64,000 nucleotides of DNA from contig JAUEDM010000006.1 in NCBI GenBank assembly GCA_033439685.1, positions 1,240,001 to 1,304,000 on the forward strand. The letters run 5' to 3'. Every line of letters begins with the position of its first letter. Position 1 is the stretch's first letter. The notes beneath the pieces were generated by a model. The model had not been told where the DNA came from. It did not search any database and saw only the letters and a program-made list of their open reading frames with translations. A program made the position numbers and the translations under genes. The stretch comes from Apodospora peruviana. Taxonomy: Eukaryota; Ascomycota; Sordariomycetes; Sordariales; Lasiosphaeriaceae. This document shows, in pieces, positions 11,278 through 22,785 of the stretch.

Positions 11278-12884
11278 TAGAGAGAAAGTTATCAGCTATT
11301 TGTGCACAGACCAAGGAAAGCATCGTTTATAGTTCTAATTTCTCTATCCAGAACTTTTTTATGGAACTTCCTTTAAAGTTAACTTTCTGATTATGACGGC
11401 GTCGCACAATGACCCACACCACCGAGCTAACCTGATACCGTACTGCCATCATGACGTAGATAGATAGAGTGTGGTAGGGTTGCACGTGAGTTAGCACGTG
11501 CCCCGGCTTATGGAAGCCCAGGGCCCCACCATAGACACTAGGCCGAAGTAGACTAGCACGGGTCTGCAGGGGGGCATAAGACCTCTGCAGCTCTCGGAGC
11601 CTCTGTCAATTCGACACACTTCTTTCCACCAAACCACACCATACGTACTATTGCATTGTACGCATGTGGTGAGCGTGGATTCCGCTATCAGGCTACTGGG
11701 CGGATAAACGGCCCGAAGGAGATTTGAGCGTTGCGTTGCCCTTCCGATTAAACCGTAAGCCGGTCTGGTTCCGATTCCTAGAACTACCTAGGTAGAATAT
11801 TAACTGCAACCCAGATAAATGGCGCGAAAACTAAGGGTTACGGTGGTACGCACTGACGAATACCTGAGTGTCTGGGGATCGGAGTGGAGGAAACTTCGAG
11901 TCTTTGCACAGCCGCATCGTATCTAACTACTGTATGCTGACCATAGTCCTATATTATCTTCAGTAGCGAAAGCTTGTCTGTTAACAAAAGAGTCCCAGTT
12001 GTCACAATTCTAGCAACACTGATAAACCCGATAGTTACTTTGATCGTCTATGGTTCTTTCCCACGGGAGAGTTCAAGCTTTCACGACTTAGACCATGCAC
12101 ATACTCCTCGACTGTCGATCTGGGCAGCCAAGTACCTAAGGTAGGTAATCGGAGGAGGGCATATCACTTTCAACATGCTAGATTGTCTGAAAAGAGAATT
12201 TGAATTTGTCGCTGATGATCCGCAGGTTTATGGAGTACCGGAACGCTGGGACCTGCTTGGCACCGGGGGCAGGGAGTTCAGGAATCGGCACCGGACTCGG
12301 AACTCCCCCAAGCAGCGTCGTAGTAACAGGAAGCTGGTTGATCCCAGTCCAAAGGGCGATGGAAAAAAGGAGAGAAAAAAAAAACACTGCAAATTTTAGC
12401 CTCTCACGAGGGCATTAAGGAGACATGATAAACACGTGATGACACCATAAGAAGGCATCTAAACCTCCCAAAGAGCTGCCCAACATCACCGTCCTGTCCA
12501 CGTGTTCAAGGGACCACGTAACTGTCTCACAAATGAACCCAAATATGGTCCAATTTCAGACTGTCCTCGATGTAGGTTGGTAGATAAGTCTTGACAAGAT
12601 GAAAGCAGGATCGTCTGCCCCCATGAGACCGAGGACAGAGGCAAACACGACGGAGAAACGAGAATAAATAAACCATTGGGGGATCCTAAAGTAATAAAAC
12701 AAAAACAACAATGCGCTATTCTCCACTTGCTTTAGCAATCACTACCAAGCCATTTTGCATTGACCTTGATCTTGGAACGTCATCATGAAGGGGGTTCGTC
12801 TCAGACTATCTTCCCCAAATCCCAACTCCGAGAGCCTCCACTATAATAATCGCAAATAAACGGCAATACCAAACTAACATCAAA
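11278..12884. other. intergenic, no gene seen
   Basis: No supported gene. The part 11460-11700 is GC-rich with an old-repeat look, but I could not define ends or a coding remnant. Palindromic CCTAGG-type motifs occur at 11784-11795 and a related form at 12133-12147. The right end is 3' flank of the kinetochore gene. Confidence 0.45.
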
Positions 12885-15480
12885 TCAAGTCACCACACTC
12901 TGGTCATGGCCGCCATCACCCTCCATCATAACAGACTGTTCCGGCTCGACAGACTCAGAGCTAGGCAGTCGCGCCGCGACCTCGCACCCCTGCGAGAAGA
13001 ACAGCCTCGCGGGCTGGTCGTAGTCATTCTCGATACTGTAATAGTTCCCTAAATTTGTTCAGTCAGAACGCATTCTCTCACAGAAAAACCCCGTATCGTA
13101 AACCACAACATACCTCTCGGAACAAACCACATACCCCCCTTACTAATCCGAAACGTCGTCTCGTTGATAGAAACCAACACCTTGCCGCTGAACACAAAAA
13201 AAGTCATAAACATCTTTCGCGAATTCTTCTGCGTTTTGACGCTGCCGGGCAACATATCCACCACGCCGGCCCCAAAGAACCCCTCGCTGAGCGTCTTGGC
13301 AAACTTGAAGGTCGCGTTTTTGACTTTGGACGTCTTGATCGACCGCCCCGAAATCGCGAGCTGGCGGTCCATAACCTCGACCTCCTCATCAATTGCGGGC
13401 GGGTTCTTCTCGTGCTCGGGGTACCAGACCGTAGCTTCACCTTCGATCGCTCCCGGGTTCCGTTCCCACGCGTCAGCTAGACCACCGTCATCAGCAGAAT
13501 CATAGCCGCTCCGTCTTCGTCTTCCCCCACCGCGCTTTTTCGACCTATCCCGCAGGTCCGGTTCGGGCTCGTCGACGCGGACGACCTCCTTGATGCTCGG
13601 CAACAAAAACTTTCTCGGTCCGCGGGTCGTGCTCGCGAACGCGTCCGTGACGGACTCGTCTTCCCTGTAATCGACGCGCTCGTTGCGCCAGTAGGCGAGC
13701 GGCTTGAACGAGGTGCGTCCGGACCGGGTGCGATGCATCTCGCCGGCTGCCTCGCGGCGGTTGATCAGCAGACCGCGCGATTTCGGTAGCGGCGGCCCGC
13801 GCGGGACGATCACTTGCGATGTGTCGCCGACGTCGTCGCCGATGGAGGACTTGCGTTTCCGCCCACCGTCACCACCCTGCTTGGCCCTTCCGGCGGCGGC
13901 GGCAGCAGGTTTGCGGCTCGTTGATGTCGTCGATGCTTCCGGTTGACCATCATCGGAAGTAACTGCTGCTGCCACCGGCTTTTTGGCTGGCCGACCTTTG
14001 GCTTTGGGCGGCGCAACTAGTGCCTCGGCTTCTGCGGTGCGTTGGCGCTTCGACGACTGCCGTGCAGAAGAGCCTTCTTCATAAGCATCTTCATTCAGCG
14101 AGCGCCGTTTCCTAGACCGCAGATCGGACGATGGAGGTTGTTGCGCTGGGGATTCCTCTGCGACAGTGGTGGGGGCCTTGTTCTTAGCTGGGCGTCCTCG
14201 CTGCGTCGGTGGTGATGCCTTTGCCTTGGGTGCTGGGGCGGGGGCCTTGTCCTTAGCAGGCCGGCCTCGCTTCCCTGGGCCCGCCGTCTGTTTTGCCTGG
14301 ACAAACGAGACCTCCTCTTCATCGTCCTCCTCTTCATCGTCCTCCTCTTCATCGTCCTCCTCTTCATCGTCCTCCTCCTCCTCGGGAGCAGCAACTGGCT
14401 CTTCTTCCTCTTCCTCTTCGGGTTCCGGCTCTTCCACCACGCGCCGACCAGTCTTCTTCGCCGTCGGCTTCGCAACCGGCGGCGGCGGCGGTCCATCCTT
14501 TTGTTTCGCTTTCCGGCCAGGTTTCCTCTTCGCAGCAGCCACAGCCCGCACAGGCTCTTCTTCTACCGGTGAATGGTAGTCTGGTTCTTGCGGCTCGTCG
14601 TCACCGCCGCTCAGCATAACCATCGACTCCTCAACAAAAGCATCGACATCAATCTCCTCCTCCTCCTCTTGTCGCGGTGCTTCCTCCTCCTCCTCCTCAT
14701 CTTCCTCGTCGTCGTCGTCATCGTCATCGTCATCGTCTTGGTATCGCGCGCGGTAGCCGTTTGCCGAGCCTCGTCCCAGACCATTGATCCCGTTGACTTT
14801 GCTCGCCGACCCCCCGTTCGCCGGCTGCGACAAGGCTTTGGCACCGGCCTGCAAGGTGCTGAAATCCAGACGGCGCTTAGCGGTGGATTGGTCGCGGCTG
14901 GGCTGGGTGTTGGGCTGCGAGTCGCGCTCGCGCATGACGGACCCGCGGAGCGGCGAAGAACTGCGCGCGAGCAACCTATTCCTCTGCGCGGGAGACTTCA
15001 AGCTCGTCTTGACGGGTGATCGGACGCGTGGAAGCGGTAGCGGGAGCCGGTTGTTGTGGGCGTGGGCGTTGAGGATTGCGGCGGGCCCGATCCCTGAAGC
15101 TAGGGACACAAAGGTTAGCGAATTGGGTGTGTTTTGTTGCGCGCGCTGGCCGGCCTGGGTGTACGTACTGGTTGTTATGTCCATATCCTCACCACTACCC
15201 TCATCGTCGTCCGCGGTGGCATTGTCGTCATCGTCGCTGCCGTCTGGCTTGCGCGGCGACGAGAAAAGGTTATCGATTGGTTCCATGCCATGTTCGTCGC
15301 GAATGCCCGTATCCTTCAGGGTGACACCGGTTTTGCTGTAGATGGCCATTCAATCAATTAACTGGCTGGAAGTGCGTCGCGTATGAGATATCAAACATAC
15401 CGACCTACGTTACCGAAGTCGTAGACGTGCTCGCCCTCGAGCCCAATGGTGCGCCGATGCTGGGATGGTCGGGGCACCAT
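12885..15480 (-). CDS. mif2: inner kinetochore protein CENP-C/Mif2
   Basis: Three exons on the minus strand (15401..15480, 13114..15335, 12885..13048) give 821 residues. An ATG at 15349 looks like a start but lies in the first intron. The short upstream exon from 15480 restores the conserved Mif2 N terminus: ..VYDFGNVGR is spliced to KTGVTLKDTGIRDEHGMEP. Domains in order: Mif2 N-terminal region (1-60), a long disordered acidic part with repeated EEEDD, AT-hook cores (KRGRPAKDK, QRGRPAKNK, KGRPAKK, about residues 380-475), the CENP-C motif (RTSFKPLAYWRNERVDY, about 563-580) and a C-terminal cupin dimerisation fold (about 690-785). CENP-C binds CENP-A nucleosomes and links them to the outer kinetochore. 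It is divergent from the RNase H2 gene. Confidence 0.95.
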
Positions 15481-16054
15481 CTTTGTCGTGTCTCGTTCGT
15501 TCGCAGTCGCGACAGCGGCAAGAGTTCAGATAATTTCCACACGATAACCCCAAATTGTCGAGCCCGGTGACTTTTAGGGTGGCTGTAGAATAGAGTTCAG
15601 CGATCGATTCGGTGTGGGGTGAAGGGTCGGGATGCACCAGCTTTGGCAGATGCAGCGCGACTGTTTACTTTGGTGTTGGTGCTTTGGTCCGGGTTGGTGC
15701 AGGTGTCGGATTGAAGCTTGAGGGTGAGGGCGGAGACCCGTTAATTGTTTTCTTGGTGCATTCCCCGCATTTTAATTGGCCGACGCGCCCATGAACATTC
15801 GCAACGCGTCAAGCTCTCTCTGCTCATTATTTTTGGCCCCTCCACAAATCCAATCATTCACCTGAACGGCCAGACGATTGTCGAGAAAAGACGTTGACTT
15901 GTTTTGGACTTCAATTGCTTCGACAGACCACTTCTTATACCAAGATCCCATCCTCTTTGTCTCGAGCTCCCCGCCAACAAAGCGACCACCTCCCCTAACC
16001 GTCTCGTCCTCTTACCAAAACAGATTCGACACCAAGTCAATAACTCAGTCCAAG
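15481..16054. promoter_or_regulatory. shared divergent promoter region of mif2 and the RNase H2 gene
   Basis: This is the 574-base gap between the two outward-facing start codons. No TATA box or known factor site is clear. Pyrimidine-rich stretches occur on both sides. A single control region for both genes is inferred from spacing only. Confidence 0.5.
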
Positions 16055-17134
16055 ATGGAAGACACCCAAATGGGCGGCGACGAAAACATCGCCCTCGAAA
16101 CGCCCATCTCAGACGTCTTCATCCCGCCATCCATCAACGAGCCAGCCCTCCTCCTCGGCGACTCCTACACCTACTTTTCTCCCGTACCACCAACCCTCCT
16201 GCCTACCGACACAACAAACACCTCCTCGCCCTATGTAGGTGCTCCCTCCGAGTCCTCCGAACACAACACAACAGGAACCCCTTGCGTCTTGGGCGTCGAC
16301 GAAGCAGGCCGCGGCCCCGTCCTGGGGCCCATGGTCTACGGGATCTTCTACCTGCCCATCCCCTTATCCGACCACCTATTGCGCTCAACCCACCACTTCG
16401 ACGACTCCAAAGTTCTCACACCGGCATTTCGTTCCAGCCTAATGGAAACTCTCTGCACCCCCTCCTCAGATCTCTACTCCTCCTGCGGATGGGCAATATC
16501 CGCCCTCTCAGCCCGCGACATTTCCTCCGGCATGCTCCGCCCCAACGGCGGGACTTACAACCTCAATGCGCAAGCAATGGACGCCACCATCGCCCTCATA
16601 AAAGGCGTCTACGCGCGCGGTGTCAACGTCCAAGAAATATACGTCGACACGATCGGCCAACCAGCCGCCTACCAGAAAAAGCTGGAAAGAATCTTTCCGA
16701 CCGCAAAAATCACCGTCGCGAAAAAGGCAGATAGTTTGTATCCCTGCGTCAGTGCAGCGAGCGTATGCGCCAAGGTCACACGGGACGCTGCGTTAGAAAC
16801 GTTATGGAATGCCCGGACAGACGAAAAGGAAATGGGCTGGGGATCGGGCTACCCGTCCGACGCGCGCTGCTCATCTTGGTTGAAGGGAAACATGCACCCC
16901 CTTTTCGGTTGGGGTCTCGCGGAGTGCAGGTTCAGCTGGGGCACGGCCAAGGATCTGCTAGAAGCTACTGGACCAAAAGGCGGTAGTGTGAAAGTGGACT
17001 GGCCTGTCGACGATGACGCCGACGGGGCGCCCAAGATGACGGATTTTTTCGCCGCGGCCAAGGAGCCCGGTGATTGTGATGCGGACGAGTTGGGGAATTG
17101 GTTTGGGACTCCAGCTGGTCTGGAGGCTTTTTAA
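16055..17134 (+). CDS. rnh201: ribonuclease H2 catalytic subunit A
   Basis: The gene is intronless and encodes 359 residues. The frame is open 59 codons further upstream but has no ATG there, so MEDTQMGGDE at 16055 is the start. The family motifs are present: VDEAGRGPVLGPMVYG with Asp82 and Glu83, YVDTIG with Asp198, and KADSLYPCVSAASVCAKVTRD-type sequence with Asp226. These form the acidic active site. The enzyme cuts RNA in RNA/DNA hybrids and at single ribonucleotides in DNA, usually in a complex with subunits B and C. The N-terminal 75 residues are acidic and probably disordered. Near the C terminus (327-332) KMTDFF resembles a PCNA-binding PIP box. Confidence 0.96.
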   Translation: MEDTQMGGDENIALETPISDVFIPPSINEPALLLGDSYTYFSPVPPTLLPTDTTNTSSPYVGAPSESSEHNTTGTPCVLGVDEAGRGPVLGPMVYGIFYLPIPLSDHLLRSTHHFDDSKVLTPAFRSSLMETLCTPSSDLYSSCGWAISALSARDISSGMLRPNGGTYNLNAQAMDATIALIKGVYARGVNVQEIYVDTIGQPAAYQKKLERIFPTAKITVAKKADSLYPCVSAASVCAKVTRDAALETLWNARTDEKEMGWGSGYPSDARCSSWLKGNMHPLFGWGLAECRFSWGTAKDLLEATGPKGGSVKVDWPVDDDADGAPKMTDFFAAAKEPGDCDADELGNWFGTPAGLEAF

Positions 17135-17517
17135 CTGAAATAAAATATTGCGCTCGCGTTGGCTTGGAGTTGGGGTTGTTAGGTTTGCTTGGTTGGTTGT
17201 TCGGTCGGTTGGGATATGTAATATCAGTTTGGCATATCATATGTAATGTCTGGTTCGAGTTTAAAGGCAGAAGAAAAGCGTTCTTTGTTTTACAATCATG
17301 GCAACTTTTCTCTTTGCGCCTCTAGAAAAATAAACGACCCTTTAGCCCATGCGCTGGCCAGACACCAACTCAAAACAAAGGCAGAATAAATACTCTAAAC
17401 TGTATTGAACTGTCGTATAAAGCCCACAAGTCATGCTGTTAAAAATCCATCGTCAATGCTTTAACTACAACTTTCATCATCCCGAACCTCATACACATCA
17501 ATGAATACCTCCATCTA
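17135..17517. other. 3' intergenic gap between convergent genes
   Basis: The RNase H2 gene and the Sey1 gene point at each other here. The sequence is AT-rich with possible polyadenylation signals (AATAAA at 17136-17150 and AAAATAAA near 17325). No gene is seen. Confidence 0.6.
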
Positions 17518-20237
17518 CTAGATGCCATCATCATCATCATCATCAGCAGCAGTCGGTGTCGCGCGGGAGGAGGCGCTTCTTTTTCCCCGACTATCCAACG
17601 TATCCATACTAATACCAGAATCGGAATTCTCTCCCCGCTTGGTGGTTGTGGCCGGCATGGCGAGCGCCTGCCTCGCCGTCTCGTTGTTCTCCAAGAAATC
17701 CCGCAGCTTCTCCTTGCCGATCTCGACAGCCTGGTTCGACGCCGCGTTGGCCATCTGCATCATCGGGCCTAGCAGGTTGAGCGTGTACGCGACATATGTA
17801 CCTCCGCCCATGACCAAGATGAGCAAAAACAAAAACGGATTGCGCAATACTAGTCGTGTCGTGTTAGTAAAAGCCTTTCTCGCAAAAAAAGGGGAAAGAC
17901 CTACCCATAACAATCTCATTCCACCCCAATACCAACAAGATGGCGTAAAAATACAGCGGCACCTGCGTGATCCCGCCGATGGCGCTCCGCTTGGCCTCAA
18001 CGTAGACCCCATCGGCCATCTTCTTAAACCTGACCACCAGGTCCTGCCGTTTACTCTCGCTGATGACCGTCATCTCCTCCTCCAGACTCTTGCCTTCCTC
18101 TTCGTCCACCCCACCAATCGGCACCAGATCCTCCTCGTCTTCCGGTTCCGCGCCGGCCGGTTGGGCTCCCAAGAACCCGGGGAGATCGGGTGGCGCGTAC
18201 GTCTCCGCCAGCCTGAACCGTGACAAGAGCGGAATCAGCGTGAGCGTCGACTCGCGGGCCTTGGTGTAGAGGCCCTCGATATCGTCCGTCGGCCGCCAGA
18301 TCCGCGGCACGCCCTCCTCGTCGTAGCGAAACTTGTCCTCGAAATTCTCGCGCAGCTTCATCAGAATATTGGACTCCATCACCTCTTCGTCGATACGCTC
18401 CCGCAGTGCGACCCAGCTCTTGCGCCGCAGCCGCCAAAGACCGACCTCGACCTCCTCTTCATTGGCGTCAAAGCTCTTGGCGCGCTCCGTGAACCGGCCC
18501 TCGGCCTCTTTAACGATAACCCCAAACACCTCCCAGATCCGATCCCACAGATCCTTTTCGCTAGGCGGCTTGCCCAGAGGCGCGTCCTCGGGAACGCCGG
18601 ATCCGCCCCTGCCAGACCCAAGCTTGTTGAATTCCAGCCCGACCGCATCTCCCAAGCGCGACTTGACCCACCGCTCGACCCGTATCGCGAGCCGGCGCAT
18701 CTCCTCCTTCCGCAGGCGCGCGCTGACCTCGTCCAGCTCGCGCTCAAACAGATGGTACTGCGGCTTGAAGTTGGACCAGCCGACGCCCTGGATCGATAGG
18801 CTGCGCGCCTCCTTCTTGAAGATCTCGAGCGTCTTGCGCTTCTGCTTGTCCACGATCTCAGCGAACTCGTACGACCCGCCGGCCTTCTGGCCCGCCTTGA
18901 CGGCGTTGGTGACGGCGTCGCTGAACGCCGCCACGCCGGCCTTGTGCGCGGCCGACAGCTGCGCTTGGTACAGCGCCTTGAGCCTGGCGTCGATTTTGGT
19001 CTCCAGCTCGGTGCGCTTCACGGTATAGACGCCTTTGTGGTAGCGGCTGGCCTGCGTCTCAAAAGCTTTGAGGCACTTCTCGCGGGCTCCCGCGCCGGTC
19101 GCGCCCAGATCGCTGAGAACAACGGAGGTCTTGCCCATGCGCGTGGCTTCCGCCTGTTTCTCTTCCAGTGGGGCGATGACCAGGCCAAACCCGACCAGGA
19201 CTTCGCGGGAGATCTCGTCGCACCGGAACTGCGCGAGGAGCTCCTGCTGCGTCGGTAGGTCGAGGTCCTTGTTGTTGACGATCTGGTCCCAGACGCCCTC
19301 GGCGTAGACGGACAGACCATCAGCCGGAATACGGCGGTGGTATTCGGGGAGGAAAACGCCGCCGACGAATTCCTGGTCTTTTGTGGAGCGGTGGCCGGTC
19401 GTGAAGCGCTTGCCAAGAACGTCGACTTCGGACACGAACTTGTCGGGCTGGAGGATCTTATGGGGTAGGGCGGAGAAGGCGAAGTCGAAGTAGTCGTCGA
19501 TTCTGGAGTTTTCGAGACCAGGGGGTTTGGAGATGGAAGCCCAGATCTTGGTCAGGTCTTGAACGAGGGTGTTGCGCAGGTTGGAGAGCGGGGTCACGCC
19601 GATGTGATCGCGGATGACGAAGAAGAGGAGGGAGCGGGTTTGGGATCTGCAACTGTTAGCAAGATCAGAGAAGATGGGGGGGGGGGGGGGGGTATGTTGT
19701 TTCGACATACGCCTTGTCCTTTAAGAATAGCTGCAGATTAACCTCGAAGACGGTCTTGAGCAGACCCATGTTCGCGCCCTGGTACAGACCGACCTGGTGC
19801 TCCCAGATATTGACGATGAGGACCTCGCTGGTGGCCAGGGCGAACAGCGCGCTCTTGCGCTCAAAGTCCTGATCCTCTCCGCGCTCGCGGCCGTCGGTGC
19901 CTTCGACGTCCATGACCAGGATATTGTCGGCCATGGCGCCCTCCTTCTTGTTCTTGGACATCCAGATACCCTTAGTTGTCTGGCGTCGCTCCGACTCGGA
20001 CATGACGCTGAACTCGGTGCCGAAGAGGTGGTTGAGCAAGGTCGACTTGCCGGTCGACTGGGAGCCGAAGACGGAGATGAGGTGGTAGTTGAAGCCGGCC
20101 TCGGCAACGTGGGTTTCGGTCAGGTATTCATTGAGTTTCGTGTTGAACTGCTTGTCCTCATCGATGACCTGGATTCCGTGATCATATTGTTTCGGCGACC
20201 CATTGCTGCCGCCGACCGCAGCGAAATGGCCATTCAT
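17518..20237 (-). CDS. sey1: Sey1/atlastin-like ER membrane fusion GTPase
   Basis: Three exons on the minus strand (19711..20237, 17905..19646, 17518..17849) give 866 residues, the usual length. Splicing joins ..LFLKDKA to SQTRSLLFFVIRDH and ..WNEIVM to VLRNPFLF. The P-loop is GSQSTGKST (58-66), the switch region is DVEGTDGRERGED (110-122), and the G4-like motif is VIRDH. A long helical middle domain follows. Near the C terminus two hydrophobic hairpin segments (LYFYAILLVLGW and FLFLLILVMGGGTYVAYTL) anchor it in the ER. The tail ends in an acidic DDDDDD stretch. Sey1 fuses ER tubules by GTP-driven dimerisation. The first intron holds a run of 17 C on the coding strand. Confidence 0.96.
19676..19692 (+). 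repeat. G17 homopolymer in sey1 intron 1
   Basis: On the coding strand this is a C17 run forming the pyrimidine-rich part of a 64-base intron. It is likely length-variable. Confidence 0.9.
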
Positions 20238-21279
20238 CGTGATTGTGTCGTAATCTCAGAGACAAGAACGAGAAAAGCAAATCGCTAGAGACGTGACGAC
20301 AGTTTGAGTTTCAGTTGAGGTTGGTTGTGTCGCGACGGTGCAAAGTTGCCATAGTCCGTCAGGTATGTACAGTCTGTAAATAGTTGCGCCCCCGAAGGTG
20401 GTGGATTTACGGTTGGGTTTGCGAAGGATGGGAAAGCAAGGAGGCGAACTTGCGGTTGCTCGGTGGAGGTGCTGGCTTGTCCGATGTGCCCAGAACAATT
20501 TCCCCAAAATGATGAGCTTGTGACATGCCGGCCCTGTCGTGGACAGGCCACTAAGCCCGATATGGCTGATTGACGGGCCGACGCCAGGTGCTGCCCGGAA
20601 CATTCTCACTGTGCCGCACCCGGGCGCGCAACGGGCAGCCGAACCATTCTTGGGCCGGTCACGACGTGTTGTGGACAAAACACCCGACCAGTCAAGCCAC
20701 ACACCGTGAAGGAGAGTCACGGGACGACGACTTCATGGCCAAATCAGGCTGTACAATAAACCGCCAGTTTGGTACCTCTTTTCTAGCTATGGTCATTCGC
20801 TGGATTGGCTGCCTGGTGATTGACGATTTGCACACGTGTCATGGTCCAACACCCGCCATTTCCAGCGACGAACAAGCACTCAGTGGGTGTTTGGCAATAC
20901 ACGTTATGCGAACCAATCACACACAGTTGAAAGAAACCTGGGAAAATATTTTGGCAAAGTTCTATTCATTGTACCAAGTGTTACATGTGCGCGTTGAAGC
21001 TCGTTCCCAAAGTTTGACCCAGATTTCTATATACATTGATATTTTGAACCTACCCCCTTCCCAATAAAACCTGAACTGTGTAAAAGTACTAATGAGAGGG
21101 TGCAGTTCCGTAACCAAGTTATCCGTTTCGTTGCGCAGTGCAAACGACCCCATTGTTTTGTAGGTGGTTGTTGTGTCAACAGTTCAGTCCCACGAAAAAG
21201 GGGTCACTCCTTGCACATGATCGTCGGTCCAAAAACTCTTCGCAATTTCCCATAACTCATGATGAAAAAGACAGGAGAA
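20238..21279. other. intergenic, no gene seen
   Basis: This gap holds the promoter of sey1 on the left and the 3' flank of the rhodopsin-domain gene on the right. Open frames are short and lack domains. Confidence 0.5.
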
Positions 21280-22785
21280 TTACCAAACCTCATGCGGCTT
21301 AGCAGCAGGCTGTGTGCTCGTCCTGTCCTCGGTCATCTCGAACTCGCTCGACACCACGATCCCTGCCCCAACATGTCCCTTCTTCTGCCCCTTCTCCGCG
21401 TGCGCCGTCACCGCCGCAGCATTCTTCATGTTCTGCATCTTGATCTCGTCGACCATCTGCTCTTCGCTGTCGGCAAATGACATATTCGTCATCGGGTTCG
21501 CGCTCGGCGGCCCGCGACTTCTTTTATTTCGGCTGCCATTCCCACCACCGCTGCCGCCGTTGCCTCCGCCAATCGTCCGGAAGCCCTCGGGTGTCTTGTA
21601 ATTCTTGTTGGTGGAACGGAGAGCGGGCATCCACGGCTTGAGCCACGCCTTAACCAGCGGGAAGATCATCGGAAGATTGGTGATGACGAAGGAGACGAAG
21701 GCTTCGCGGGTGCCCCATGCGCCGGCGAGTTCGGCGCCGTTGGCTTCGTCCGAAACGACTAGAACTGTCTTGACGATCGCACAGACTAGCACGAAGACAC
21801 CCGCGCCCAGCACAATGGTCGAGAGAATCTTTTCGAGCATTCTGAGGTTGGAGCCCCACAGCAGGGGGAGAGGAATCACGATGAGGTAGACGTCGCTCGT
21901 GATGTTGGCGGCGAAGCCTGCCCACACAATCGTCGGAGACGTGGCTGGGTAACAGAGATCTGGTAAGGAACAGCATGTTCAGCAAGAGTTCCATATTGCG
22001 GCGTTGGTTGCGGCAACAACTTACGGCCCGGATCAGGGTAGACCTGCCAATACTTGTGAAAGGGCTGGCAGGACGCAAACACGGCGATGATGGAGGTCAA
22101 GTAGCCCACCATGACGATGCCGAAACCGATGTACACGCGCATGCGGTAGTTGCGGCTGAGACCTTGGGTCAGGCGTAGATAGAAGAACAGCATGGCCACC
22201 TTCAAAACCATCACCAAAGTCGAGTAGCAAGTCCATCCTGCCACTTGAATCTGGGATCCCACCACTCTGTGCGAGAGAAACCCCGAAGCTGTCAGTTGCC
22301 CCTTTCTTTTTTGTTGATGCTGTCTTTCTTTTGTCGGTCGGTCACGAACTCACCTCATGTAGTGCTCCGGGTTGTCCGGCGTCAGGGCAAACCGCTCGGC
22401 ATCTGTCATGCCATTGTTCGCCAACCCATGCGCGAGGTTGCCGATTTCGTATCCCAACGTTGTTTGGCACGAGTAGAGTAGCTTTGATGGGGGGGGCTTC
22501 AGGTTAGTATTTAGTGTTTTTCTTGATGGCCCGTCACAGTCGATCCCATCATCCATCGCTGTCGGAGGGTAGAGGCATGTAATCACTTACAACGGCAACC
22601 CATATTAGGTAGTCATCCGCCTGGAACTCGCTGAATCCCACCTGCTTGAAGCGGGCATAGGTTCTGAAAATCGTCACGCAGACGCCGATGGCGTACAGAG
22701 TCCAGATGATGATGTTGAACTGGCGGGCCGCCGCCAGGGCTGCTTCCATGGCTGCGACCTCCTCGGGGCTCATTGGTGCGGCCAT
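21280..22785 (-). CDS. rhodopsin-domain (SAT4/PTH11-like) integral membrane protein
   Basis: Four exons on the minus strand (22591..22785, 22354..22481, 22025..22266, 21280..21959) give 414 residues. The start is MAAPMSPEEV. Seven hydrophobic segments are seen, from FNIIIWTLYAIGVCVTIF to FVSFVITNLPMIFPLV. The family signature CQPFHKYWQVYPDPG followed by LCYPATSPTIVWAGF is present across the third splice site. The C-terminal 120 residues are Gly/Ser/Asn-rich and probably cytoplasmic. Members of this large fungal family are predicted surface sensors; PTH11 of rice blast is the best-known relative. Its ligand cannot be inferred. Two more members occur in this window. Confidence 0.88.

Noticed and set aside
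11460..11830. Possible solo LTR
   Set aside because: I could not find matching ends, a target duplication or a second copy in the window.
14166..14579. Plus-strand poly-Ser frame
   Set aside because: It is the antisense of the acidic repeat of the mif2 gene.
13049..15349. mif2 starting at the ATG at 15349
   Set aside because: That ATG lies within an intron. The short upstream exon restores the conserved N terminus with good splice sites.
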